DNA from: Blautia sp. Marseille-P3087
GTDB lineage: Bacteria > Bacillota > Clostridia > Lachnospirales > Lachnospiraceae
Direction of reading: 5' to 3'
Assembly: GCF_900120195.1 (NCBI RefSeq)
Contig: NZ_LT635539.1
Span: 3,216,661 to 3,280,660 of the forward strand
Length of the DNA stretch: 64,000 bases
Below are positions 34,232 to 41,856 of this stretch, in pieces (position 1 is the first letter of the stretch; each line of letters begins with the position of its first letter). The notes below the pieces were generated by a model. The model was not told the DNA's origin. It did not search any database and saw only the letters and a list, made by a program, of their open reading frames with translations. The translations under genes and the position numbers were made by a program.

Positions 34232-34993
34232 TTGGAAACCAGAGAAATACTGACAAGATTTAAGAATGGGGAGCTTTCTATCGAGGAAGCAGAACATTAT
34301 TTTCGTAAAGAACCGTTTGAAGTGATGGATGATTATGCAAAGCTGGATTCACACAGAGAAATCAGAAATGGATTTCCGGAAGTGATCTTCTGCAGTGGAA
34401 AAGCTGATCAGCATTTTGTCCATATCTTTAAGAAGTTGTATGAGGATAATGGTGAAGTGTTTGGAACGAGAGCATCGAGACATCAGTATGAACTTGTGAA
34501 AGACCTTTTGCCGGATGTGGAATATGATGAACTGTCTCACATTATCAAGATAGAGAAGAAAGAAAAGGAGCATATCGGTAAGATTGCGGTATGTACGGCA
34601 GGAACTGCCGATATTGCAGTGGCAGAGGAAGCGGCTCAGACGGCAGAATATTTCGGCTCACATGTAGACAGAGTCTTTGATGTCGGAGTCAGTGGCATAC
34701 ACAGACTGTTTTCCAGACTGGAAGTGATTCAGGATGCCAACTGTGTGATCGCAGTTGCAGGTATGGAAGGTGCGCTTGCGAGTGTGCTTGGCGGACTTGT
34801 AGATAAACCGGTGATCGCGGTGCCGACTTCAGTGGGATATGGTGCAAGTATGAACGGACTGTCTGCACTTCTGACGATGATCAATTCCTGCGCAAACGGA
34901 ATTGCAGTAGTAAATATTGATAACGGATATGGTGCCGGATATATTGCGACGCAGATTAACCGTCTGGCAGCAAGAGAATATAACATAAAATAA
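34232..34993 (+). CDS. larB: Nickel-pincer cofactor biosynthesis protein LarB
   Basis: A 253-residue carboxylase/hydrolase related to PurE. It carboxylates nicotinic acid adenine dinucleotide at C5 and splits the phosphoanhydride, the first step towards the nickel-pincer nucleotide of lactate racemase. The N-terminal helical part (EILTRFKNGELSIEEAE) is followed by the PurE-like core with CTAGTADIAVAEEA, VAGMEGALASVLGGL and PTSVGYGASMNG. The TTG start at 34232 follows AGGAGGT by 6 bases; an in-frame TTG at 34211 lies before that site. larC follows 17 bases on. Confidence 0.93.
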   Translation: METREILTRFKNGELSIEEAEHYFRKEPFEVMDDYAKLDSHREIRNGFPEVIFCSGKADQHFVHIFKKLYEDNGEVFGTRASRHQYELVKDLLPDVEYDELSHIIKIEKKEKEHIGKIAVCTAGTADIAVAEEAAQTAEYFGSHVDRVFDVGVSGIHRLFSRLEVIQDANCVIAVAGMEGALASVLGGLVDKPVIAVPTSVGYGASMNGLSALLTMINSCANGIAVVNIDNGYGAGYIATQINRLAAREYNIK

Positions 34994-35010
34994 AACGGAA
35001 TGGGAAGTAA

Positions 35011-36402
35011 ATGGGAAAAACATTATATTTAGAATGCTATTCAGGAATCAGTGGAGATATGACAGTGGCAGCGCTCCTTGATCTGGGAGCAGACAGAAAA
35101 GTACTGGAAGAAACTCTTCAAAGTCTTCCGGTTAATGGATTTCGGACAGAAATTTCAAGAGTAAAAAAATCAGGGCTGGATGCATGTGATTTTAATGTGA
35201 TTCTGGAACATGATAATCATGACCATGATATGGAATATCTGCATGGACATGACCATGATATGGAACATGACCATGATCACGAACATGCGCATGACACAGA
35301 ACATCACCATGATCACGAACACACACATGCAGCAGAACATCACCATCATGATCATGAACATGTACATGAGATGGGACATCATCACGATCATGAGCATACA
35401 CATGAAAAAGAACATCACCATCTGCATGAGCATCGTGGAATGCAGGAGATCACAGAAATTATTCAGGGATCAGAAATGACAGACAGAGCTAAAAAGATGG
35501 CGCTGCATGTGTTTGATATTCTTGCACATGCGGAATCAAAGGCTCATGGTGTAAATATAGAGGAAGTTCATTTTCATGAAGTAGGTGCCATTGATTCTAT
35601 CGTGGATATCGCTGCGATTGCAGTCTGTATGGACAATCTGGATATTACTGATGTGATCGTACCGGTTTTATATGAGGGAACCGGATTTATCCGCTGTCAG
35701 CATGGACAGATTCCGGTGCCTGTACCGGCAGTTGCACACATTGCAGAGGATCATCACCTGAAACTGAAAATCACTGATATACAGGGCGAGCTGGTGACAC
35801 CGACAGGTGCAGCTGTAGTGGCAGCTTTCTGCACATCTGAAAAACTGCCGGAAGATTTTTCGATATTAAAGAGTGGACTTGGTGCGGGAAAAAGAGAATA
35901 TCGCTGTCCTGGAATTCTCCGTGCAATGCTGATTCAGACAGAACCGGCAGATGCAAAACTGACAGATACTGTCTGGAAATTGGAGACGGACATTGATGAC
36001 TGCAGTGGTGAAGTTATGGGACATGTACTAAAACTTCTCATGGCAAACGGGGCAAGAGAAGCACACTATATGCCGATCTATACAAAGAAAAACAGACCTG
36101 CATATACTCTGACAGTGATCTGTAAAGAGAAGGACAGAGAAAATCTGGAAAACCTGATTTTTGCAGAGACGACAACAATTGGTATCCGCAGAGGAAAAAT
36201 GCAGCGTACAATCCTGAAAAGAGAGCTTTGTACATTTGAAACATTACTTGGCAGGGCAACGGTCAAGATTTGTACCCTGCCGGACGGACAGATAAGATGT
36301 TATCCTGAATACGACAGCGTGGCAGAACTGGCAGAGCGAAACCAGATCAGTTTCCACGAAGCATATGACAAGATCAGGGGCTATTGGACAACAGAGAGGT
36401 GA
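35011..36402 (+). CDS. larC: Nickel insertion protein LarC (single ORF) with a His-rich metal-binding insert
   Basis: A 463-residue LarC, the CTP-dependent cyclometallase that puts nickel into the pincer cofactor. It begins ECYSGISGDMTVAALLDLG, and the C-terminal half has WKLETDIDDCSGEVMGHVL and TTIGIRRGKMQR. In Lactobacillus plantarum the gene is split as larC1/larC2 and joined by a programmed frameshift; here one uninterrupted frame covers both halves. Residues about 66-145 form a His/Asp/Glu-rich stretch of HDH and EHHHDHEH repeats with more than 30 His, which should bind or store Ni2+. larE and larA are not in the window. Confidence 0.93.
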   Translation: MGKTLYLECYSGISGDMTVAALLDLGADRKVLEETLQSLPVNGFRTEISRVKKSGLDACDFNVILEHDNHDHDMEYLHGHDHDMEHDHDHEHAHDTEHHHDHEHTHAAEHHHHDHEHVHEMGHHHDHEHTHEKEHHHLHEHRGMQEITEIIQGSEMTDRAKKMALHVFDILAHAESKAHGVNIEEVHFHEVGAIDSIVDIAAIAVCMDNLDITDVIVPVLYEGTGFIRCQHGQIPVPVPAVAHIAEDHHLKLKITDIQGELVTPTGAAVVAAFCTSEKLPEDFSILKSGLGAGKREYRCPGILRAMLIQTEPADAKLTDTVWKLETDIDDCSGEVMGHVLKLLMANGAREAHYMPIYTKKNRPAYTLTVICKEKDRENLENLIFAETTTIGIRRGKMQRTILKRELCTFETLLGRATVKICTLPDGQIRCYPEYDSVAELAERNQISFHEAYDKIRGYWTTER

Positions 36403-36411
36403 GACAGAACG

Positions 36412-37254
36412 ATGAAAACAGGACTTGTTTTGGAAGGCGGCGCAATGCGCGGAATTTACACAGCCGGTGTACTGGATGTGTTTTGGGAACAGGGAATACA
36501 TTTCGATGGAGTGATCGGTGTTTCTGCAGGAGCACTCCATGGTTGCTCCTTTGTATCCGGGCAAAAAGGAAGAAGCCTTCGTTATTTCCAAAAATATCGG
36601 AATGATAAACATTTTATGAGCTGGTGGAGCTTTTTGCATACGGGTGAAGTAGTAGGAAAGCAGTTTTGTTACCATGATATTCCGGAACGGCTGGATCCGT
36701 TTGATTATGAGGCTTTTGCAAAATCTGATACAGCTTTTTATGTGACCTGTACGAATGTTGAGACGGGCAGGGCAGAATATATAAAAATTACTGACATGCT
36801 GAGCCAGATCGATGCCATGCGTGCGTCGGCTTCAATGCCATATGTTTCAAGAATTGTTGATTATAAGGGAATGAAGCTCCTTGACGGCGGCTGCGCAGAC
36901 AGTATTCCGGTCGAGGCATTCAAAAAGATGGGATATGACCGGCTTGTGGTCGTTCTTACAAGAGAGGCAGGATTTGTCAAAAAGCCTGAGAATGTAAAAA
37001 TGGCAGAGCTCCGTTATCATAAATATCCGGAGTTTGTGCATACACTGCAGAACAGGCATGTGGTATACAATCACAGTCTGGAAGTGCTGAAAAAAATGGA
37101 AAAAGCAGGCGAAACATTTGTGATTCAGCCGGATAAGAAGCTGGACATCAGCCGTATGGAAAGTAATGTGGAAGTGATCCGACAGACATACGATCTTGGC
37201 GGCAAAGATGCACGTATCCGCATGAAAGCACTGAAAGCCTGGATGGAACAGTAA
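36412..37254 (+). CDS. Patatin-like phospholipase (RssA-type)
   Basis: A 280-residue lipid acyl hydrolase. The oxyanion-hole motif GGAMRG is near residue 9, the nucleophile elbow GVSAGA holds Ser38, and the catalytic Asp158 is in DGGCAD, so the Ser-Asp dyad is complete. It has no signal peptide and is likely cytoplasmic or membrane-associated. It lies 9 bases after larC with GAGGTGAG upstream, so it is co-transcribed with larBC; the link to nickel cofactor synthesis is unexplained. Confidence 0.9.
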   Translation: MKTGLVLEGGAMRGIYTAGVLDVFWEQGIHFDGVIGVSAGALHGCSFVSGQKGRSLRYFQKYRNDKHFMSWWSFLHTGEVVGKQFCYHDIPERLDPFDYEAFAKSDTAFYVTCTNVETGRAEYIKITDMLSQIDAMRASASMPYVSRIVDYKGMKLLDGGCADSIPVEAFKKMGYDRLVVVLTREAGFVKKPENVKMAELRYHKYPEFVHTLQNRHVVYNHSLEVLKKMEKAGETFVIQPDKKLDISRMESNVEVIRQTYDLGGKDARIRMKALKAWMEQ

Positions 37255-37294
37255 CTGGAACAGAATAAAGGTTGAGTTGAGATATAAATTTCAG

Positions 37295-37324
37295 TTGCAT
37301 GCTGTAGTATTCTTCTGGTATAAT
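37295..37324 (+). promoter_or_regulatory. Promoter of the second AGCS symporter
   Basis: TTGCAT (37295-37300), an 18-base spacer and TATAAT (37319-37324), giving a leader of about 145 bases. Confidence 0.7.
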
Positions 37325-37348
37325 CAGTTACATAAATAAAAACGGCGT

Positions 37349-37406
37349 AAAAAGTACAAGGGTGTACAGCGCGCAGATTGCGTGAAGTACGTCCTTGTGC
37401 TTTTTT
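37349..37406 (+). terminator. Leader terminator (attenuator candidate) before the second AGCS gene
   Basis: AAAAAGTACAAGG (37349-37361) pairs with CCTTGTGCTTTTT (37393-37405), with six T residues at 37401-37406. It lies between the promoter and the gene, so transcription must pass it. I see no known aptamer around it. Confidence 0.6.
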
Positions 37407-37478
37407 CGTTGCCATGCATCCGAAGGAAGCTGCCAGTGGCAGGTTCTGTTGGTTGAAAAAAGCGAGGGAGGAAATAAT

Positions 37479-38858
37479 ATGGATGTAATAACAAACCTGA
37501 TCAATCAGATTGATGCCTGGGTATGGGGCTGGTGGATGATTCTTCTGCTTCTGGGTACACACATTTTTATGACGATCCGAACCGGAGTGATCCAGCGAAA
37601 AATTGGTACGGCAATTAAGCTGTCAGTTACGAAAGATCCTGATGGAGAGGGGGAAGTCAGTCAGTTTGGTGCTCTGACGACAGCACTTGCTTCCACAATC
37701 GGTACAGGAAACATTATCGGTGTGGGAACGGCAATTGCCCTCGGTGGTCCCGGAGCAGTGCTGTGGTGCTGGCTTACCGGTGTGTTCGGTATTGCGACAA
37801 AATACAGTGAATCACTGATCGCAGTTAAATATCGTGTCAAAACAAAAGACGGTCGTATGCAGGGCGGTGCAATGTATGCACTCGAGCGTGGACTTCATAT
37901 GAAATGGCTCGGATTGATCTTTGCCATTTTTGGCGGTTTTGCATCTTTTGGAATCGGATGTGCGACGCAGGTAAATGCAATTGCAACGGTCTGTCAGGAA
38001 AATCTTCACATTCCTCCGGCAGCGGTAGGAATTGCAGTAGCTGTACTGACTGCGCTGGTTATTTTCGGAGGAATCAAAGCAATCGCAAATGTCTGTGAAA
38101 AACTGGTTCCGTTTATGGCTGCATTTTATGTGATTGGCTGTTTTATCATTCTGTGCATCAACTATGATTTTATCATACCGGCAGTAGTGACGATCTGTAA
38201 GATGGCTTTTACACCCGGCGCAGCAGCAGGTGGTCTGGTAGGACGCGGAATTATGATGGCAATGCAGTATGGAATTGCAAGAGGTCTTTTTTCAAACGAG
38301 TCCGGTATGGGCTCGGCACCGATCGCAGCGGCAGCAGCACAGACGAGAAATCCGGTCCGTCAGGCTCTGGTTTCCAGTACAGGTACATTCTGGGATACCG
38401 TTGTTGTATGTCTGATGACAGGACTGGTACTCGTTACCAGCATTATGAAAAATCCGGCGATCGATATGGGAGAAATCACGAATGGAGGTGTCCTGACGAC
38501 GCTGGCATTTCAGCAGATTCCGGTTCTGGGTCCGGTCATTCTTGTGGTGGGAATTATTTCTTTTGCATACTCTACCGTGCTTGGATGGGCATATTACGGG
38601 GAACGTTGTGTGGAATATTTTGCCGGAAGAAAAGGCCTTGTGCCATATCGTGTCCTTTACATAGCGGTAGCTGTGATCGCACCGGTCATTTCACTGAATC
38701 TTGTCTGGACGATCGCGGATATTCTGAATGCGTTGATGGCACTTCCGAACCTTGTGGCGGTATTGCTTTTGTCGAATGTGATCGTGGCGGAGACAAAAAA
38801 ATATATCCATAATCTGGATGCCAGAGATGATACGGAGATTGAAATCATTGACCGCTGA
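37479..38858 (+). CDS. Na+/alanine-glycine symporter (AGCS family), second copy
   Basis: A 459-residue AGCS transporter with LTTALASTIGTGNIIGVGTA, FSNESGMGSAPIAAAAAQT and WAYYGERCVEYF. It is well diverged from the riboswitch-controlled paralogue at 27302 (Asn-Glu-Ser instead of Asn-Glu-Ala in the FSNE motif), so substrate preference may differ. The ATG at 37479 follows GAGGGAGGAAA; the longer frame from 37395 starts inside the leader terminator region and is rejected. A hairpin with a T-run ends the gene. Confidence 0.92.
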   Translation: MDVITNLINQIDAWVWGWWMILLLLGTHIFMTIRTGVIQRKIGTAIKLSVTKDPDGEGEVSQFGALTTALASTIGTGNIIGVGTAIALGGPGAVLWCWLTGVFGIATKYSESLIAVKYRVKTKDGRMQGGAMYALERGLHMKWLGLIFAIFGGFASFGIGCATQVNAIATVCQENLHIPPAAVGIAVAVLTALVIFGGIKAIANVCEKLVPFMAAFYVIGCFIILCINYDFIIPAVVTICKMAFTPGAAAGGLVGRGIMMAMQYGIARGLFSNESGMGSAPIAAAAAQTRNPVRQALVSSTGTFWDTVVVCLMTGLVLVTSIMKNPAIDMGEITNGGVLTTLAFQQIPVLGPVILVVGIISFAYSTVLGWAYYGERCVEYFAGRKGLVPYRVLYIAVAVIAPVISLNLVWTIADILNALMALPNLVAVLLLSNVIVAETKKYIHNLDARDDTEIEIIDR

Positions 38859-38890
38859 AAGATTAAGCGCTAATATAATAGTGAAATAGC

Positions 38891-38920
38891 AAAACAGTCT
38901 GTGTGAAGCAGGCTGTTTTT
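38891..38920 (+). terminator. Terminator after the second AGCS gene
   Basis: AAAACAGtCTG pairs with CAGgCTGTTTT, followed by T. Confidence 0.75.
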
Positions 38921-38955
38921 GCTGAAAAAATAACGCTAAGAAACAGGAGGAAAGA

Positions 38956-39675
38956 ATGGAAGAAGAGCACGGAATGAAAGTGATTGCAAGAATCCATAAT
39001 GATTTTCCGACAAAATTCGGGATTCCGCATCAGAGCAACCGGCTGGATGCATTAAAGGCAAAGATTGTGTTTGAACCAGAATACCGGGTGCCGGAGGCAT
39101 TTCGCGGACTGGAAGAATATGATTATATCTGGCTGATCTGGCAGTTCTCTGAGACAGTCAGGGAGAACTGGTCCCCGACTGTCCGGCCGCCGAGGCTTGG
39201 TGGAAATACACGTATGGGTGTATTTGCCACGAGATCTCCATTTCGTCCAAACAGCATCGGGCTTTCTTCAGTGCGTCTCGAAAAAATAGAGCTGCATCCG
39301 GAATTGGGACCGGTTCTTCATATTTCAGGTGCGGATCTTATGAACGGTACGCCGATCTATGATATCAAACCATATCTTCCTTACGTAGACAGCCACCCGG
39401 AAGTGAGAGGCGGTTTTACGGATAAAATAGAAGATTACCGTCTGGAGGTGGAATTTCCGGAAACACTGATAGAGAAAGTACCGGCAGAGCAGAGAGAAGC
39501 TTTGGTGGAAGTGCTTTCCAACGATCCGCGTCCCCGTTATCAGAACAAACCGGATAAGATTTACGGGCTGGCATACGGCAGCAATGACATTCACTTTACA
39601 GTCAGAGAAAAGAAGCTTACAGTTTGTGATGTGACAGAATTAAAAGAATTCTTTGACAAACAAAACAATATATGA
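38956..39675 (+). CDS. trmO: tRNA (N6-threonylcarbamoyladenosine37-N6)-methyltransferase TrmO
   Basis: A 239-residue enzyme of the TsaA/TrmO (UPF0066) family that uses S-adenosylmethionine to methylate t6A37 in some tRNA-Thr species. It has the core motifs DYIWLIWQFS, RPPRLGGNTRMGVFATRSPFRPNSIG (split here by the usual loop) and YDIKPYLPYVDS. The C-terminal extension (about 165-239), with FTVREKKLTVCDV at the end, is of the E. coli type. The ATG follows AGGAGG. A promoter for the next gene lies in its last codons. Confidence 0.92.
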   Translation: MEEEHGMKVIARIHNDFPTKFGIPHQSNRLDALKAKIVFEPEYRVPEAFRGLEEYDYIWLIWQFSETVRENWSPTVRPPRLGGNTRMGVFATRSPFRPNSIGLSSVRLEKIELHPELGPVLHISGADLMNGTPIYDIKPYLPYVDSHPEVRGGFTDKIEDYRLEVEFPETLIEKVPAEQREALVEVLSNDPRPRYQNKPDKIYGLAYGSNDIHFTVREKKLTVCDVTELKEFFDKQNNI

Positions 39676-39681
39676 TAATAT
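39653..39681 (+). promoter_or_regulatory. Promoter of the DUF2325 gene, inside the end of trmO
   Basis: TTGACA (39653-39658), a 17-base spacer and TAATAT (39676-39681). Confidence 0.8.
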
Positions 39682-39691
39682 TTTATATACA

Positions 39692-39707
39692 GTTAGCGCA
39701 AGCTAAC
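39692..39707. promoter_or_regulatory. Inverted repeat GTTAGC-N4-GCTAAC at the transcript start, operator candidate
   Basis: GTTAGC (39692-39697) and GCTAAC (39702-39707) lie just after the expected start (about 39688). A weaker GTTA-N8-TAAC follows at 39759-39774. The half-site recalls DtxR/IdeR iron-box halves (GTTAG/CTAAC) but the spacing is different. A further hairpin AAGCGGA/TCCGCTT (39721-39742) lies between. Confidence 0.5.
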
Positions 39708-39791
39708 AGATGAAGACATTAAGCGGAACTATGCGTCCGCTTTACTTTTAAAATACGAGTTAGTCAAAGATAACAAAAGGAGAGTGAATCT

Positions 39792-40073
39792 ATGAGTATC
39801 GTAATCGTAGGCGGAAATGAACGTATGGTATGTCAGTATGAGGATATCTGCAAAGGATATGGATGTAAGGCAAAAGTATTTGCAAAAGAAAAAGGAGCCA
39901 TGAAGAAAAAAATCGGTGCACCGGATCTTCTGATTTTGTTTACAAGTACGGTTTCTCATAAAATGGTGAACTGTGCAGTGGAGGAAGCAAAGAAAAAATC
40001 CATACCGGTATGCAGATGTCACACTAGCAGCGCATCGGCTCTTGAGAACATTCTCCGCGAATATTGTGCATAA
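39792..40073 (+). CDS. DUF2325 domain protein
   Basis: A 93-residue protein of the DUF2325 family: SIVIVGGNERM at the N-terminus, then CKGYGCKAKVFAKEKG, APDLLILFTSTVSHKMV and a C-terminal HTSSASALENIL. The fold is thought to resemble a small Rossmann-like domain. The Cys-rich positions (17, 22, 61, 75, 91) may bind a metal. Family function is unknown. It has its own promoter and a palindromic operator candidate, so it is likely regulated, perhaps by a metal or redox signal. Confidence 0.85.
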   Translation: MSIVIVGGNERMVCQYEDICKGYGCKAKVFAKEKGAMKKKIGAPDLLILFTSTVSHKMVNCAVEEAKKKSIPVCRCHTSSASALENILREYCA

Positions 40074-40108
40074 AAAGCGAATTTTTATGTAATATTATAA
40101 AGAAACAC

Positions 40109-40137
40109 TTGCAAAACCCCGAGGTTTTCAATAAAAT
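40109..40137 (+). promoter_or_regulatory. Promoter of aspartokinase with a hairpin in its spacer
   Basis: TTGCAA (40109-40114), a 17-base spacer and TAAAAT (40132-40137). AAAACC-N4-GGTTTT (40113-40128) fills the spacer and may serve as the terminator of the gene before. Confidence 0.55.
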
Positions 40138-40191
40138 AAGAAACAGATTTTCTGACTGAAAAGAGAAAACAGAAGGGTGATAAGTATTATT

Positions 40192-41511
40192 ATGAAAAAA
40201 GTGGTAAAATTCGGAGGAAGCTCTCTGGCCAATGCAGAACAGTTTCAGAAGGTCGGAGATATCATCAGAAGCGATGAGAGCAGACGTTATGTGGTACCGT
40301 CCGCACCGGGAAAGAGATTTTCCGCAGACACAAAAGTAACTGATCTTCTGTATACATGCTATGGCAAAGCAGAAGCAGGAGAGGATTTCACAGATGTCCT
40401 TACGGAAATTAAGGGACGTTTTTATGAGATCATCAAAGGCTTGAATCTTGACCTGTCTCTTGAGGAGGAGTTCAGACAGATTGAAGCAGATTTTAAGGCA
40501 CATGCAGGCAATGAATATGCAGCATCCCGTGGGGAATTCCTGAACGGTAAAGTAATGGCTGCATATCTCGGATATGAATTTATTGATTCTGCAACCGTGA
40601 TCCGTTTTGATAAAAATGGTAATTTCGATGCAGACAAAACAGATAAACTTTTAAGCAAGCGTTTCCAGAAATGCGAGAGAGCAGTTATTCCGGGATTCTA
40701 TGGTGGTATGGAAGACGGAACTGTAAAGACATTCTCCCGTGGCGGATCGGATGTTACCGGTTCTCTGGTAGCAAAAGCTATCCATGCAGACATTTATGAG
40801 AACTGGACTGATGTTTCCGGATTCCTTGTCACAGATCCGAGAATCGTCGATAATCCGGCAGTGATCGAAACAATTACATACAGAGAACTTCGTGAGCTTT
40901 CTTATATGGGTGCGACCGTTCTTCATGAAGATGCGATCTTCCCGGTTCGTAAAGAAGGCATTCCGATCAATATCCGTAATACAAACCGTCCGGAAGATAA
41001 GGGAACCTTTATCGTAGAAAGCACCTGCCGCAAACCGAAATATGTGATCACCGGTATTGCAGGTAAGAAGGGCTTCTGTTCCATTAATATTGAGAAATCC
41101 ATGATGAACAGTGAAATTGGTTTCGGAAGAAAGATTCTTCAGGTATTTGAAGATCAGGGAATAAGTTTTGAACATGTTCCTTCTGGAATCGACACAATGA
41201 CTGTTTACGTTCATCAGGATGAATTCGAAGAAAAAGAGCAGCAGGTAATTGCAGGCATTCACAGAGCCGTTCAGCCGGATTTTGTAGAGATGGAATCTGA
41301 TCTGGCGCTGATCGCAGTTGTGGGCCGTGGTATGAAGTCCCAGAGAGGAACTGCAGGCCGTGTATTCTCCGCACTGGCACATGCGCATGTCAATGTAAAA
41401 ATGATCGATCAGGGATCCAGTGAGCTGAATATTATCATTGGTGTGGAAAACAGAGATTTCGAAACTGCTGTAAAAGCAATTTACGATATTTTTGTCCTGA
41501 CACAGATGTAA
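40192..41511 (+). CDS. Aspartate kinase
   Basis: A 439-residue aspartokinase, the first step of lysine, threonine and methionine synthesis. VVKFGGSSLAN at the start is the ATP-binding motif. FSRGGSDVTGSLVA and ENWTDVSGFLVTDPRIV form the active site. Two ACT domains fill the C-terminal 130 residues (GKKGFCSINIEKSMM and VVGRGMKSQRGTAG), so the enzyme should be feedback-inhibited. The ATG at 40192 gives the family start; a GTG at 40177 overlaps the ribosome site AGAAGGGTG. No lysine riboswitch was seen in the 118-base gap upstream. Confidence 0.94.
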   Translation: MKKVVKFGGSSLANAEQFQKVGDIIRSDESRRYVVPSAPGKRFSADTKVTDLLYTCYGKAEAGEDFTDVLTEIKGRFYEIIKGLNLDLSLEEEFRQIEADFKAHAGNEYAASRGEFLNGKVMAAYLGYEFIDSATVIRFDKNGNFDADKTDKLLSKRFQKCERAVIPGFYGGMEDGTVKTFSRGGSDVTGSLVAKAIHADIYENWTDVSGFLVTDPRIVDNPAVIETITYRELRELSYMGATVLHEDAIFPVRKEGIPINIRNTNRPEDKGTFIVESTCRKPKYVITGIAGKKGFCSINIEKSMMNSEIGFGRKILQVFEDQGISFEHVPSGIDTMTVYVHQDEFEEKEQQVIAGIHRAVQPDFVEMESDLALIAVVGRGMKSQRGTAGRVFSALAHAHVNVKMIDQGSSELNIIIGVENRDFETAVKAIYDIFVLTQM

Positions 41512-41553
41512 GCAGGTAATATTTTTCAGATCTGATTCAGGAGGATAAAGCAC

Positions 41554-41781
41554 ATGGTTGAAAGACATATCAGATTAAATGAAACAGAAGACGTAAAAGA
41601 ATTTGTGAATGAGGCTGCCAAATGTGATTTTGATATTGACATATCTTATAACAGAATTATCATTGATGCAAAATCCATTTTAGGTATTCTGAGCATGGAT
41701 CTTACACGGGAACTGACAGTAAGATGCTACGGAGAGAGCAAGAGATTCAATGAAGTAATTGCAAAATTTGCCGTAGCATAG
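41554..41781 (+). CDS. HPr-like protein lacking the phosphorylatable histidine
   Basis: A 75-residue HPr-fold protein. The second half (IDAKSILGILSMDL) matches the Ser46 region of HPr (KSIMGVMSLG), with the Ser kept. The N-terminal GLHARPA loop that carries catalytic His15 is replaced by an unrelated LNETEDVKEF, so it cannot pass phosphate in the PTS. Bacillus Crh is a comparable case: an HPr with Gln at position 15 that acts only in carbon catabolite control. This protein could likewise be a regulator. AGGAGG lies before the ATG. A terminator follows. Confidence 0.83.
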   Translation: MVERHIRLNETEDVKEFVNEAAKCDFDIDISYNRIIIDAKSILGILSMDLTRELTVRCYGESKRFNEVIAKFAVA

Positions 41782-41794
41782 GTAAAAATGCGTG

Positions 41795-41827
41795 GGCGCA
41801 TATTCCGGGAACGGGTATGCGCCTTTT
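41795..41827 (+). terminator. Terminator after the HPr-like gene
   Basis: GGCGCATA (41795-41802) pairs with TATGCGCC (41816-41823), followed by TTTT. Confidence 0.8.
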
Positions 41828-41856
41828 GCATTGCAGAGTAAGGAGGCAGAAACAGC

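Noticed and set aside
35170-35433. Open frames on - and in other frames within larC, rich in Met, His or Asp
   Set aside because: They are mirrors of the His-codon repeats in larC and have no start signals.
35190-35445. The larC repeat region as a CRISPR array
   Set aside because: The repeats are short, degenerate codons for His-Asp-His inside an open frame and have no unique spacers.
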